This document shows positions 11,979 to 19,705 of a DNA stretch of 64,000 bases, one piece after another. The stretch is from Actinomadura rubteroloni. Lineage in GTDB: Bacteria > Actinomycetota > Actinomycetes > Streptosporangiales > Streptosporangiaceae. Under the pieces are notes generated by a model that worked only from the letters and a program-made list of their open reading frames with translations, had not been told where the DNA came from and did not search any database. Numbering within the stretch: the first letter of the stretch is position 1; each line of letters begins with the position of its first letter. The stretch covers positions 434,001-498,000 of the forward strand of contig NZ_MTBP01000002.1 in the NCBI RefSeq assembly GCF_002911665.1, read 5' to 3'. The position numbers and the translations under genes were made by a program.

Positions 11979-13133
11979 TCATCTCCTCGTCTGCATGGTG
12001 TGGACCTTGCGGCGCAGCTCGGCGAACCGCCGGTAGATGCGCGGCGACTCCTCGTCGTCGCCGATGACGGGCGTGACGATCTCTCCGTCGTCGGAGTTGC
12101 GCGTGTAGCGGACCTCGCGGACGACGTCGCTCCACGGGATCCCGTCGATCTCGATCGTGACCGTGTCGCCCTTGCGGTAGTCGCGGCCGAGGACGACGGC
12201 GTCGGTGTCGATCGGCTCGAAGGTGATGCTGGCCTTGCCGCGCGCCTCCTCGAACCGTCCTGCCGCCATCTGCGCGGGGGTCAGCGAGTCCTGGCCGTCG
12301 CCGGAGTCGGTGCCGTCGAGGAACTCCTCGATCCGCAGGCCGGGCCAGGCGGCGTCGCTCTCCTCGATGCCGTAGAACTTGCGCTGCGTGTCGCCCTCCT
12401 TGTCGCCGATGACGAGGAAGGTGGCCTCGGGCGGGTTCAGCGTGTACTGGTACGAGCGCAGGTTCCCGAGGTCGATGGAGAACCGCGCCGCCGCGGACTG
12501 GTCGCGCGGCTGGTAGACGCCGAACTCCAACGCGCCGTCCCAGGTCTGGACGACGTCGAAGCCGACGGCGCCGCGCGTGGCGACGTCGACCATCTCGTCC
12601 CAGAGCACGCCGAACCTGGACTTGACGCCCGTGTTGGCGCCGCGTCCGCCGTCCGTGCCGAGCCGCAGCCCGGGGACCTGGCGCGACGGCCGTGCGTTCG
12701 GGCCGGCATGGTCGGTCACGAGCTTGCGCAGGACGGTCTCGGCCTTCGCCGGCTGCGCGACGACGTAGTTCGCCGTGCTGTAGAGGGTGCCGGACGCGAC
12801 ACAGTCCACCGCCGGGTTGGGATAGACCAGCCGCGTCAGCCAGCCCTTGTCGCAAGGGCCGGACACGGTGAGAGTGCCGTGGCCGCCGTCGTCCACGTTG
12901 TGCTCGCGCTCGACCAGGCGAGTCGGACCCGAGAAGGCGATCTGGCCGTTCCGGACGAACACGATCCCGGCGTTGTCGCGCAGCAGCGCGGCGTCGTGGG
13001 ACGCGGCGTCCACAGTGATCGTCCACGAGCCGAGCGCGAGGTGCCGGTCGATGATCTCCATCGTCGCCTCGCCCGCGACCTCGCCGACGATTCTGCGCTG
13101 CGCGTCGCGTACGAGGATCTGCCAGCCGCTCAC
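11979..13133 (-). CDS. Siphovirus Gp37-like tail protein
   Basis: A 384-residue protein resembling the ReqiPepy6 Gp37-like family of siphovirus tail proteins. Typical features are the opening GWQILVRDAQRRIVGEV, the FSGPTRLVEREHN segment, and a C-terminal region with LGRDYRKGDTVTIEIDGIPWSDVVREVRYT. The GTG at 13131-13133 starts just before the stop of the distal-tail gene (four-base overlap). The in-frame extension upstream overlaps that gene and is not real. It probably forms part of the tail tip. Confidence 0.8.
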   Translation of the reverse strand: MSGWQILVRDAQRRIVGEVAGEATMEIIDRHLALGSWTITVDAASHDAALLRDNAGIVFVRNGQIAFSGPTRLVEREHNVDDGGHGTLTVSGPCDKGWLTRLVYPNPAVDCVASGTLYSTANYVVAQPAKAETVLRKLVTDHAGPNARPSRQVPGLRLGTDGGRGANTGVKSRFGVLWDEMVDVATRGAVGFDVVQTWDGALEFGVYQPRDQSAAARFSIDLGNLRSYQYTLNPPEATFLVIGDKEGDTQRKFYGIEESDAAWPGLRIEEFLDGTDSGDGQDSLTPAQMAAGRFEEARGKASITFEPIDTDAVVLGRDYRKGDTVTIEIDGIPWSDVVREVRYTRNSDDGEIVTPVIGDDEESPRIYRRFAELRRKVHTMQTRR

Positions 13134-14125
13134 GCCGTCCTCGCCGCGAGCGTCTGCGGTGCGGCGGTCGGGTACGCCGTCTTGTAAAGCGGGACGAACG
13201 TCAGTTGGACGCTCGTCGTATCGCCCGCACCGCCGAGATTCATGTCCACGACATTCGCGCCCGGCGCGAGCGGCCACAGATCGGACGCGGGTTCCAGGGA
13301 CGGCCACAGATTGTCCGTGCCGTTCAGGACGATCGTCCGGCGGCGCGGACGCGTGTCCACCACGACGACATCGGTGGCGGAAAGCGCGCGGTTGAGCTTC
13401 CACGTCAGCCCGAGCGTGCGGTTCACGAAACTCGCGCCCGCCGCGACGGGGCCGTGGATCGTCCAACGCGGATACGACCGGGTGTCACCGGGGCAGTCGA
13501 CGGGCACGGCCGTCCCGATGACCTGCGCCGTCCGGACCTTCAGGTACTTCGGCGGGCCGATCGGCAGGAACGTCTCCGTGGTCTGTCCGATACTCCATAG
13601 CCGCGACGTTTCGACGCCCTGCCAGTAAGGTTCGGAGGCGTGGAGCGTGATGCCGAACTTCGCCCAGTTGAGGCCCGCCTCCTCCTTTCCCTCGGCGCCT
13701 TCCATGCCCTCGGTGTAGTACGCGCGGATGGACCGCGGCTCCGCACCGGGCTCGGCGACCGTCAGCACCCCTTCGCCGCCGCCGTTCACCGCCAGCGGGT
13801 CGAAGACGGACGCGAGCATCGCGCGCTTGGCGAGCGCGTCCGCCCGGTCGTTCCCGTAGATGGCGATGGGCAGGAAGATCTCGCGCGGCTTGGCGCGGAC
13901 GCCGGTGACGACGTCGCCGTCCAGCGCCCCCGATTCCCGCAGGTAGAGCTGGTACTGCGGCATTCCGAGGCCCTTGGACCCGGCCGTGAGCAAGAACCCG
14001 CTCCGCCAGTTCGACAGAATGGTCTCGACGCCCGAACGGGACGTCCAGGTGACGGTCGCGACCTCGCGTTCCGCCGAGACCGGAGGGCCGGTGGGAGCAT
14101 GTGGCTCCGTGTACAGAATCGGCAC
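13130..14125 (-). CDS. Distal tail (Dit-like) protein
   Basis: A 331-residue protein with the layout of phage distal tail proteins, which link the tail tube to the tip: VTWTSRSGVETILSNW at the N terminus, a middle domain with HASEPYWQG, and a C-terminal galectin-like region (PRWTIHGPVAAGASFVNRTLG, then IVLNGTDNLWPSLEPASDLWPL). It lies between the tape measure gene and the Gp37-like gene, the standard siphovirus order. Confidence 0.75.
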   Translation of the reverse strand: MPILYTEPHAPTGPPVSAEREVATVTWTSRSGVETILSNWRSGFLLTAGSKGLGMPQYQLYLRESGALDGDVVTGVRAKPREIFLPIAIYGNDRADALAKRAMLASVFDPLAVNGGGEGVLTVAEPGAEPRSIRAYYTEGMEGAEGKEEAGLNWAKFGITLHASEPYWQGVETSRLWSIGQTTETFLPIGPPKYLKVRTAQVIGTAVPVDCPGDTRSYPRWTIHGPVAAGASFVNRTLGLTWKLNRALSATDVVVVDTRPRRRTIVLNGTDNLWPSLEPASDLWPLAPGANVVDMNLGGAGDTTSVQLTFVPLYKTAYPTAAPQTLAARTA

Positions 14126-14128
14126 GAT

Positions 14129-15397
14129 CTACCTCACAGAGTTGAGGATTTCCCAGCTCCGCAGCCGGGACGCGAACTGTCGGCTGGTCTCCTTGGGATC
14201 CTTGACGGCCCCGTGGAAGTGGAATTCATAGGCGCCGGCACTCTTACCGCGCCCGGCGGACGCCGCCGACCCGGCCACGGCCTTGCCGAGCACAGACCCC
14301 TGAGCGCGCACCGCCTGCGTCTTCGGGACGTCGACGAGCTTGCCGAGCGACTTGTCGACGTGCTTCTTGCTGCCGTCGATCCCGAGCGCCATACCCTCGC
14401 CGACGCCCTCACCCAGCGACATCATGACCAGCGACGGCGAGTTGATCCCGAGCGCCTTCTTGACGAACCCTGGAATCTTGTCGGTGACGGTGTTCTTGAT
14501 GACGTCGATGATGTGGCCCGCCATCGACTTTATGCCGTTGACGAACCCCATGATGAGGTCCTTGCCCTTGTTGTAGAGCGTCTTGCCGACGTTCCCGAGC
14601 CCACTGAGGATCTTGCCGGGCAGCCCCCGAAAGAACCCGACGAGCGCCTGGAACTTGTCGACGACGTAATCCTTGGCCTTGATCGCGCCGTCTTTGATGT
14701 TCTTCCAGTACTTCGTGATCACATAGACGGCGATACCGAACGGCCCGGTGATGATCGCGAGCAGCAGCGGCCAGTTTTTTTTGATCCAGTCCCAGACGAA
14801 CTTGGCCGCATCCTTCACCCACTTGATCGAGTTCGACACGATCTTCATGGCCTGCGACACGATCTTCTGGAACGTCTTCGACTTCATGACGCTCTCGACC
14901 AGCTTCTCCAAGAACGGCTGGAGCAGCATCAAGATGAGCCCGGCCGGTCCGAGCGCCGCTTTAAACCCCGCGCCAAGCCCCTTGAGCCCCGTCCCGGCGA
15001 TCTTCCCCGCCGGACCGATCTTCTTCGCTCCCGTCGCGGCTTTTTCCAGGTTCTTCCCGCTCTTGGTCGCCTCCGTCCCTGCTTTCGTCACGTCCCGTTG
15101 GAAGCCGGCCATGGCCATGCCGCCCTGTGCGATATTCCGCGCGAAGGACGTCAGACCAGTGCCAGCACTTCTCACGCGCGCCCCGAGCGTCCCCACAGCG
15201 GTCCCAGCCGAGGTCGCCTGCGTTCGCACCCGGGTCGCCCCGGCTGCGGCCTGACTGGCCTTCGCCTGCATCCCTGCCAGTCCGGAGCCCGCGCGCCCGG
15301 TAGCGCCTTGAAGACGCCCGAAGGAGCCGGCCGCACCGTTCGCAGCAGCACCAGCCCGACCAAGCGCCAGCGTAACTTTATTCAGAATTTGTGCCAT
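14129..15397 (-). CDS. Tail tape measure protein, short
   Basis: Sets tail length and helps DNA or effector passage in siphoviruses. The 422-residue product has an Ala/Gly/Thr-rich helical N terminus (about residues 1-110), two hydrophobic segments (AALGPAGLILMLLQPFLEKLV and WPLLLAIITGPFGIAVYVI) and a C-terminal part with the tape-measure-like NSPSLVMMSLGEGVGEGMALGI motif. With about 0.15 nm per residue the tail would be near 60 nm, short for a siphovirus. Its chaperone genes are 3.6 kb away instead of adjacent. Confidence 0.85.
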   Translation of the reverse strand: MAQILNKVTLALGRAGAAANGAAGSFGRLQGATGRAGSGLAGMQAKASQAAAGATRVRTQATSAGTAVGTLGARVRSAGTGLTSFARNIAQGGMAMAGFQRDVTKAGTEATKSGKNLEKAATGAKKIGPAGKIAGTGLKGLGAGFKAALGPAGLILMLLQPFLEKLVESVMKSKTFQKIVSQAMKIVSNSIKWVKDAAKFVWDWIKKNWPLLLAIITGPFGIAVYVITKYWKNIKDGAIKAKDYVVDKFQALVGFFRGLPGKILSGLGNVGKTLYNKGKDLIMGFVNGIKSMAGHIIDVIKNTVTDKIPGFVKKALGINSPSLVMMSLGEGVGEGMALGIDGSKKHVDKSLGKLVDVPKTQAVRAQGSVLGKAVAGSAASAGRGKSAGAYEFHFHGAVKDPKETSRQFASRLRSWEILNSVR

Positions 15398-15446
15398 CGA
15401 GAATCAAGCCTTTTCCTGAAAGGAGCAACCTATTCGGCGAACCGGA

Positions 15447-16055
15447 TCAGACAAGCGCCTGGAAGTCTCTGATGAGATATGAAAGCTCAACCTGCAGGCG
15501 CCTGACGTCCGTCTCCGCCCTTCGGATCTGACCTACCATTCCTTCATCCCGGGCACCCCGGCCGCCATTCCCCCCGGAGTTACGACCCAGCAATCTCTCA
15601 TTTATCCGACCGACATTCCTTTCAAGAACCCCGACCTTCTCCTCCAGCCTGTCTTCGTCTGTCTTGAAAAAGTCGACCCGCTTCCTGAGCCAGCCGAACG
15701 CGTCAATCTCAAAGCTTTTTATTGGCTTGATAACGGTTTCAAATGCACTGAATTCGGATTTGAGGCCGGTGATCTCGCCCTTGATCCCCGTAATTTCGCC
15801 TTTGATTCCCGTAGTTTCTACCGGTTTGGACAGTTCGGGCTTGGCGAGAATCTGTTCGATCAAAGATTTTTGTGCCTGATTTTGGCTATTTTGCTGCTGA
15901 TTGCGCGTCTGCTGGGCCTGGTTGTGAGCCCACTGCTGCTGGTTGCGCGTCTGCTGGGCAAGGTTATCCGCCCATTGCTGCGAATTTCTGACTTGTTGCT
16001 GTCGATTATCCAACCATTGCCGCTGATTGTCCTTTTTCTGTTCGTCATTTTTCAT
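15447..16055 (-). CDS. Gln/Asn-rich coiled-coil protein of unknown function
   Basis: A 202-residue protein not assigned to a family. Residues about 10-62 are a Gln/Asn-rich tract built from a repeated unit (QQWADNLAQQTRNQ, QQWAHNQAQQTRNQ). Residues about 80-100 repeat GIKGEIT and GLKSEF. The C-terminal half is charged and coiled-coil-like (EDRLEEKVGVLERNVGRINERL). Its codon use is more AT-rich than its neighbours, suggesting a later arrival. It lies just upstream of the tape measure gene on the same strand and could be a virion component, scaffold, or surface protein. Confidence 0.55.
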   Translation of the reverse strand: MKNDEQKKDNQRQWLDNRQQQVRNSQQWADNLAQQTRNQQQWAHNQAQQTRNQQQNSQNQAQKSLIEQILAKPELSKPVETTGIKGEITGIKGEITGLKSEFSAFETVIKPIKSFEIDAFGWLRKRVDFFKTDEDRLEEKVGVLERNVGRINERLLGRNSGGNGGRGARDEGMVGQIRRAETDVRRLQVELSYLIRDFQALV

Positions 16056-16192
16056 ATTTTTCCCACAAAAGTTCTTCGAATCCGGCTAAGACTTTTCCTT
16101 CAAACGCGGCCTTACACCGACGGGCCCCATCAATACCCCAGAGGAGCGGGCTCACACTCTTGGCGATAAGAGCGCCACAAACCGCCGCTGCG

Positions 16193-16201
16193 TGCTATAA
16201 T
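16193..16201 (+). promoter_or_regulatory. Extended -10 promoter
   Basis: TGC-TATAAT is a perfect -10 hexamer with an extended TGN element, rare in this GC-rich DNA. No good -35 is visible. It points at the small secreted-protein gene starting at 16265. Confidence 0.55.
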
Positions 16202-16264
16202 GACCCTTACCACACAAATAGAACCAGTACGCCTGAATATAAATTCGACTCAGCGGATAAAGGT

Positions 16265-16678
16265 ATGCGTAAAGCAATATTCGGAACGGCCCTCTTCGCC
16301 CTACCGTGGGTCCTCCTAGTGATTGTTCTCCTTGTTGAGGATCATAGATTCACTGGCGGATATGAAACAGCCGCAACATACTTTCGATCAGTTGGGGCAG
16401 GCGACGGCCCCACCGCATGCTCGGTATTAACTCTCAGCATGAGAAGTACCATTGGCGGCCAGAACGGATTCGACGGCTGCGTCAGCGCGGTTGTACGCCA
16501 GTACACGGAACTGGGAGAACGGGAGCGCGCCCAACTGGTGCGTACGTCAGCGGCCGTAGCGCGAAGGAAGTCTGGCTCCAACCCGCTCATCGTCGACATC
16601 GATGCCAACCCCCTCGGGATAACCCGGATGTCTTTGACGAAGCTGTCGGGAAAGTGGCTCATTGCCGATATTAGTTAG
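16265..16678 (+). CDS. Small membrane-anchored protein with NTF2-like build
   Basis: A 137-residue protein with one N-terminal membrane segment (FGTALFALPWVLLVIVLLV). An extracellular domain follows, of the type seen in actinobacterial NTF2-like or DUF4878-like secreted proteins: AATYFRSVGAGDGPTACSVL, two Cys, and a final strand KLSGKWLIADIS. ATG at 16265 is chosen because the membrane helix follows it and a perfect -10 lies 64 bases upstream. An in-frame ATG at 16160 precedes that promoter. Opposite in strand to the tail genes and AT-richer; possibly an inserted gene. Confidence 0.55.
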   Translation: MRKAIFGTALFALPWVLLVIVLLVEDHRFTGGYETAATYFRSVGAGDGPTACSVLTLSMRSTIGGQNGFDGCVSAVVRQYTELGERERAQLVRTSAAVARRKSGSNPLIVDIDANPLGITRMSLTKLSGKWLIADIS

Positions 16679-16756
16679 ACAGCCGGATTGCCAAAGATCC
16701 CCTTGCGGACCACATCGCAGCCGACGCGTCGCTCGGCAGAGAATGCTGCCGTGCTG

Positions 16757-16790
16757 ATGCCCGGCACGGCCTGGGGGTCGTGCCGGGCAT
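16757..16790. terminator. Terminator between convergent genes
   Basis: ATGCCCGGCACG and CGTGCCGGGCAT form a perfect 12-pair stem with a ten-base loop, followed on the plus strand by TTT. It can serve both the plus-strand gene ending at 16678 and the minus-strand HTH gene ending at 16795. Confidence 0.75.
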
Positions 16791-16794
16791 TTGG

Positions 16795-16992
16795 TCACTG
16801 GCGGGTGGCGCCTCTTTGGCGGGTTGCGCGTTCTGCTTTGAGGAGGGCGAGCTCGGTTACGAAGATTCGGCGGTTGATGCGGAGGGCGGGGAGGTGGCCT
16901 CGGTGGATCCACTGGCGGATTGTTGCGGGGGCCACGCCTACTCGGGTTGCTGCCTGGGTCACCGTCAGGTAGGTGCGTGCCAGGTCTGTCAT
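16795..16992 (-). CDS. Excisionase-family helix-turn-helix protein
   Basis: A 65-residue protein that is almost entirely one MerR/excisionase-type winged helix (LTVTQAATRVGVAPATIRQWIHRGHL, then PALRINRRIFVTELALL). The ATG at 16990-16992 overlaps the stop of the zinc-ribbon gene by four bases, so the two are co-translated. It may be a small regulator or a recombination directionality factor, but no integrase is present in the window. Confidence 0.75.
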   Translation of the reverse strand: MTDLARTYLTVTQAATRVGVAPATIRQWIHRGHLPALRINRRIFVTELALLKAERATRQRGATRQ

Positions 16993-17618
16993 GACGCGCT
17001 CCGGAGGGAGTGGCCTTGTTGTGCGGGTGTGGCGGGGGCTCTCCAGCCGCAGGCTTGGCAGTGGATCTCGTCGGCGGTCGGGTCGTGTTTCAGGGTGAGG
17101 AGGTCGCACTCGGGGCACGGGTGGGTGAGTTTGCGTGGGGGGCCGTCCAGGGAGGCTCGGGCTCTTAGGCGGCGGTGCAGGGAGAGGATCTCTCGGCCGA
17201 AGTCTTTTGCGCCGTCGAACGTTAGGAGGCCGTCCAGGTGGGTGGTCAGCCAGGCGACGCAGGCGGAGAGGGTGGGGGCGTAGCGGCCTCGGCGGGGGCG
17301 AAGGGCGAAGTTCTGGGATTCGCGGTAGGCGTCTTCCCAGGTCAGGAGCGTTTGGAGGAGTTCGTCCAGGTCGTCTACCGCGGGGGACGGGGACGGGCGG
17401 CCGGGGGTGCCGGAGACGCGTTCGGACAGGCCGGTCGCTCGGCGGTTCAAGGACGTGCCGACACAGGCAGCCAGGTCGTCCAGTTCGGTGAGCCGGGCGC
17501 GCAGCAGGGAGCTACAGGCCGTGCACCAGATGGGGTCGCCGGCGGCGGGCGGCGGGGTCGTGGGACGGCGGCGCGAGGCGCGGTGTGGAGCGTTGCACGG
17601 ACCCGGACATACGGACAT
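16989..17618 (-). CDS. Zinc-ribbon protein of unknown function
   Basis: A 209-residue protein with four Cys pairs: CPGPC and CTAC in the first 35 residues, CPEC and CQAC in the last 45. The middle is helical and carries no recognised enzyme motif. The C-terminal pair order (CPECDLLTLKHDPTADEIHCQAC) is a classic zinc ribbon. It has a GAGGAG site before the ATG at 17618. Position between WhiB and an HTH protein suggests a nucleic-acid-related role. Confidence 0.65.
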   Translation of the reverse strand: MSVCPGPCNAPHRASRRRPTTPPPAAGDPIWCTACSSLLRARLTELDDLAACVGTSLNRRATGLSERVSGTPGRPSPSPAVDDLDELLQTLLTWEDAYRESQNFALRPRRGRYAPTLSACVAWLTTHLDGLLTFDGAKDFGREILSLHRRLRARASLDGPPRKLTHPCPECDLLTLKHDPTADEIHCQACGWRAPATPAQQGHSLRSAS

Positions 17619-17687
17619 GGAACTCCTCAGGTGACGGTGGAATGAGGAAGTGCGGTGCGGGTCCGCACGGCGGGAACGCGGGGCGGG

Positions 17688-17978
17688 TCAGGCGGGGACG
17701 TCGTAGCGGCGGGCGGCGATGCGGGCGCGGACGCGGACGGCCATCCGTTCGCGTTCGGTCGTCCCGCCCCAGACGCCTTCGAGGGACTCGTCGGCGAGGG
17801 CCTGGTCGAGGCAGGCGGCGCGCACGGGGCACGCGGCGCAGATCTGCTTCGCCTCGGCGATGGCGGTGCGCTGGCCCGCCAGGGCGAAGAACAGGTCGGG
17901 ATCGGCGTCTCGGCACCGGGCGCGTTCGTGCCAGGGCACGGCGGTCTCGAACATCACCGGTCTCCCTGCAAGAGGCAT
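17688..17978 (-). CDS. WhiB-family iron-sulfur regulator
   Basis: WhiB proteins bind a [4Fe-4S] cluster and contact the principal sigma factor. The 96-residue product has the four conserved Cys (RCRDADPDLFF, then ICAACPVRAAC), the G-V-W-G-G turn (LEGVWGGTTERER) and a basic C terminus for DNA contact. An internal ATG at 17954 also has a good ribosome site and would give 88 residues. It lies in a leftward regulator group inside the tail module; actinophage-borne WhiB proteins are known, so it could regulate the element or the host. Confidence 0.9.
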   Translation of the reverse strand: MPLAGRPVMFETAVPWHERARCRDADPDLFFALAGQRTAIAEAKQICAACPVRAACLDQALADESLEGVWGGTTERERMAVRVRARIAARRYDVPA

Positions 17979-18019
17979 GGCGATCTCCCCCAGGACGGTT
18001 CGGGTACGAAAAGCTGTTG

Positions 18020-18238
18020 TTAACTGACGGTTATTGACGCCGGGTCGACCGCCAGGGCGCGGGCCAGGCCGGCGGCGACCCCGGCGGAGGCGCGCGGCCG
18101 CCGTCCCGTCTCCAACATCGACAGGTACGACGTGTCGATCCCGGCGAGGACCGCGAGATCGGCTTGGCGGAGCCCCATCCCCAGCCGAAGCGCGCGCAGC
18201 TCGGCTCCGTTCACCCGGACAAGATCATGACGTTTCAT
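18020..18238 (-). CDS. XRE-family helix-turn-helix regulator (small)
   Basis: A 72-residue protein that is a single XRE helix-turn-helix (LRALRLGMGLRQADLAVLAGIDTSYLSMLETGRR). ATG at 18238 is used; an in-frame TTG six codons earlier is less likely. It is divergent from a second XRE gene at 18445 across a 206-base region with a CRP-like palindrome. The arrangement resembles a phage repressor pair. Confidence 0.8.
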   Translation of the reverse strand: MKRHDLVRVNGAELRALRLGMGLRQADLAVLAGIDTSYLSMLETGRRPRASAGVAAGLARALAVDPASITVS

Positions 18239-18295
18239 GGCGGCAAATATAGGCAACTTTCCGCGTCAAATACCGGTAGGTTTCTGACGCTTCAC

Positions 18296-18311
18296 TGTGA
18301 TAGTCATCACA
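18296..18311. promoter_or_regulatory. CRP/FNR-type palindrome between divergent XRE genes
   Basis: TGTGATAGTCATCACA fits the CRP consensus TGTGA-N6-TCACA perfectly. It is flanked by an AGGTTT (18278) and AAACCT (18333) inverted pair, so the region may hold two operators. It lies in the 206-base divergent region between 18238 and 18445. Confidence 0.6.
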
Positions 18312-18444
18312 TGTCAATCGGACAAACCCGGTAAACCTGAACCGCCCACCCCCGTTCACATGCGGCGATGTTGGGACGAGACGGACATCACCTTTGACGG
18401 CGAACCGGCACCGATGCGTCACCCTCCTGCGACAGAATGACGCG

Positions 18445-18945
18445 ATGTCCCTGCAGAGACACGCGGCCATCGGAAACGCGGTGGCGACCCGCCGCGTTCG
18501 CCTCGGTCTGCGTCAGAGCGATCTGGCACGCGAAGCCGGCGTGTCCGAGACCACGATCCGGAACATCGAGGCCGGCCGCATCGGCGGCCGGCCCACCAAG
18601 TGGCCCCTGGTCGAACGCGCGCTCGGCTGGCCGCCCGGCTCGTTCGAGACGCTGAGCGCGGGCGGCCAGCCGCCCGAGAGCCTGCCGCCCGTATCCCCCG
18701 GGACGCCCGGCGGCGACTGGACGGACCGCCTGCCGCGCCGGATCCGGGACGAACTGGCCGAGCACGATCTCTTCGACTCCGACGTGGTGGAGCTCGGCGA
18801 GGGGTTGCGCGTGGTCGTGCTCGCGCTGGAGACCGCGCCGCCCGCCACCGACGGGACCGGGCGGCGCCGCCGGGCCGTGCGCTGGGAGAGCGTCCGGCAC
18901 CGGCTGCGCGCCGCGGCGGAGGAGGAGGAGAACCTCACGCAATAG
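18445..18945 (+). CDS. XRE-family helix-turn-helix regulator
   Basis: A 166-residue protein with an N-terminal XRE domain (VATRRVRLGLRQSDLAREAGVSETTIRNIEAGRI, about residues 10-45). The C-terminal part is acidic and of unknown fold (RRIRDELAEHDLFDSDVVELGEGLRVVVLALE). The start at 18445 is chosen because the domain follows at once; the open frame begins 51 bases earlier. It is the only plus-strand regulator of the island and a candidate repressor of the tail genes or of its divergent partner. Confidence 0.75.
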   Translation: MSLQRHAAIGNAVATRRVRLGLRQSDLAREAGVSETTIRNIEAGRIGGRPTKWPLVERALGWPPGSFETLSAGGQPPESLPPVSPGTPGGDWTDRLPRRIRDELAEHDLFDSDVVELGEGLRVVVLALETAPPATDGTGRRRRAVRWESVRHRLRAAAEEEENLTQ

Positions 18946-18958
18946 AACATATGTTCGA
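18943..18958. promoter_or_regulatory. SOS-like box
   Basis: TAGAAC-ATAT-GTTCGA differs from the LexA consensus TCGAAC-N4-GTTCGA at one position. It overlaps the stop codon of the XRE gene and precedes no same-strand gene, so its target is unclear. Confidence 0.5.
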
Positions 18959-19019
18959 CATTAGACCCGTCGCGAGGTCCGTGTCACGTGACTGAACCGC
19001 CCTGACCAGGCGCGACCCC

Positions 19020-19427
19020 CTAAAGGTCGGCGAAGAACCAGGCGAGTTCCTGCTCTTCGGCCGACGCCCCGGGGGTCTCGTCCTCCTCGTCCGCCACACC
19101 GGGCCGGGGCACCGGGACGGGCGGATCCGGCGGGCTCTCCCCCTCGGCCGTGTGCGCGGACGTGAACAGCCAGTTGCCGATCGCCAGGTGGTCGATCACC
19201 GACGCGAGCAGGTGCTCGCCGAGGCCCCACGCCGACTCCTCGCCGTGGAGCTCCCGCGCGAAGGCGCTGTCGCGCGGCAGGTGCCGGAGGAGCACCCACA
19301 CCCGCCGCGCCGACAGCGTCCCGCGGTGGTGATCGAGCAGGTCGACCCCGTAGTACCGGAGCAGATCGGCCTCGATCGCCTCGGCGTGCTCGGTCAGGAG
19401 CTCGTCGAGGCCGAGTCTTCCCCCGGG
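19020..19427 (-). CDS. Tail assembly chaperone, frameshift-extension (T-like) part
   Basis: About 133 residues (GLDELLTEHAEAIEADLLRYYG, later VIDHLAIGNWLFTSAH, ending EEQELAWFFADL), lying in the -1 frame relative to the short chaperone gene at 19394-19705. No start codon or ribosome site opens this part independently. In siphoviruses such a region is made as a C-terminal extension of the short chaperone by programmed -1 frameshifting. The fusion (GT-like) protein guides tail assembly on the tape measure protein. Confidence 0.75.
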   Translation of the reverse strand, partial: PGGRLGLDELLTEHAEAIEADLLRYYGVDLLDHHRGTLSARRVWVLLRHLPRDSAFARELHGEESAWGLGEHLLASVIDHLAIGNWLFTSAHTAEGESPPDPPVPVPRPGVADEEDETPGASAEEQELAWFFADL

Positions 19428-19705
19428 AACATGCCCGACTCCTGGCCGTACGCCTCGACCAGCGCCTGGACGTCCTGGACGCTGACGCGGTGCCGCTGGA
19501 ACCGCTCGTACTGCTCGGGCCCGAGCAGCAGCCGCAGCATGCCCGCGACGTCGGACGCGTCGAGGTCGCCCAGCTCGCGCACGACCTCGTGGGGCAGCTC
19601 GATCGGCAGCGCGTACGCCTCGCCGTCGATCTCGAACTCCCACTCCCGGCCGAGCGCCTCGAGCCGCTGGGCGCGGGCCGCGTTGACGCTGTACCGGCCG
19701 CTCAC
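19394..19705 (-). CDS. Tail assembly chaperone, short (G-like) form
   Basis: A 103-residue protein (EFEIDGEAYALPIELPHEVVRELGDL, LGPEQYERFQRHRVSVQDVQALVEAYG) with the build of actinophage tail assembly chaperones. It starts at a GTG that overlaps the tail tube stop by three bases. The frame closes shortly after a CCCGGGG heptamer, where a -1 slip joins it to the downstream frame. It acts during tail assembly and is not expected in the mature tail. Confidence 0.8.
   Translation of the reverse strand: MSGRYSVNAARAQRLEALGREWEFEIDGEAYALPIELPHEVVRELGDLDASDVAGMLRLLLGPEQYERFQRHRVSVQDVQALVEAYGQESGMFPGEDSASTSS
19421..19427 (-). other. Programmed -1 frameshift site
   Basis: On the minus strand the codons CCG GGG form the canonical slippery heptamer C-CCG-GGG. 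After slipping they read CCC GGG, with both tRNAs still paired, and continue as GGA AGA CTC into the T-like frame. The run GGGGGAA at 19418-19424 overlaps it and is an alternative slip site. Confidence 0.7.

Noticed and set aside
16795-16992. Excisionase paired with an integrase
   Set aside because: No recombinase is present in the window; the protein may simply be a small regulator.
7813-18958. Shared ATATGTTCGA near 7814 and 18949 as attachment-site cores
   Set aside because: The match is only ten bases, it is part of LexA-type sites, and tail genes extend past the right copy to 20699.
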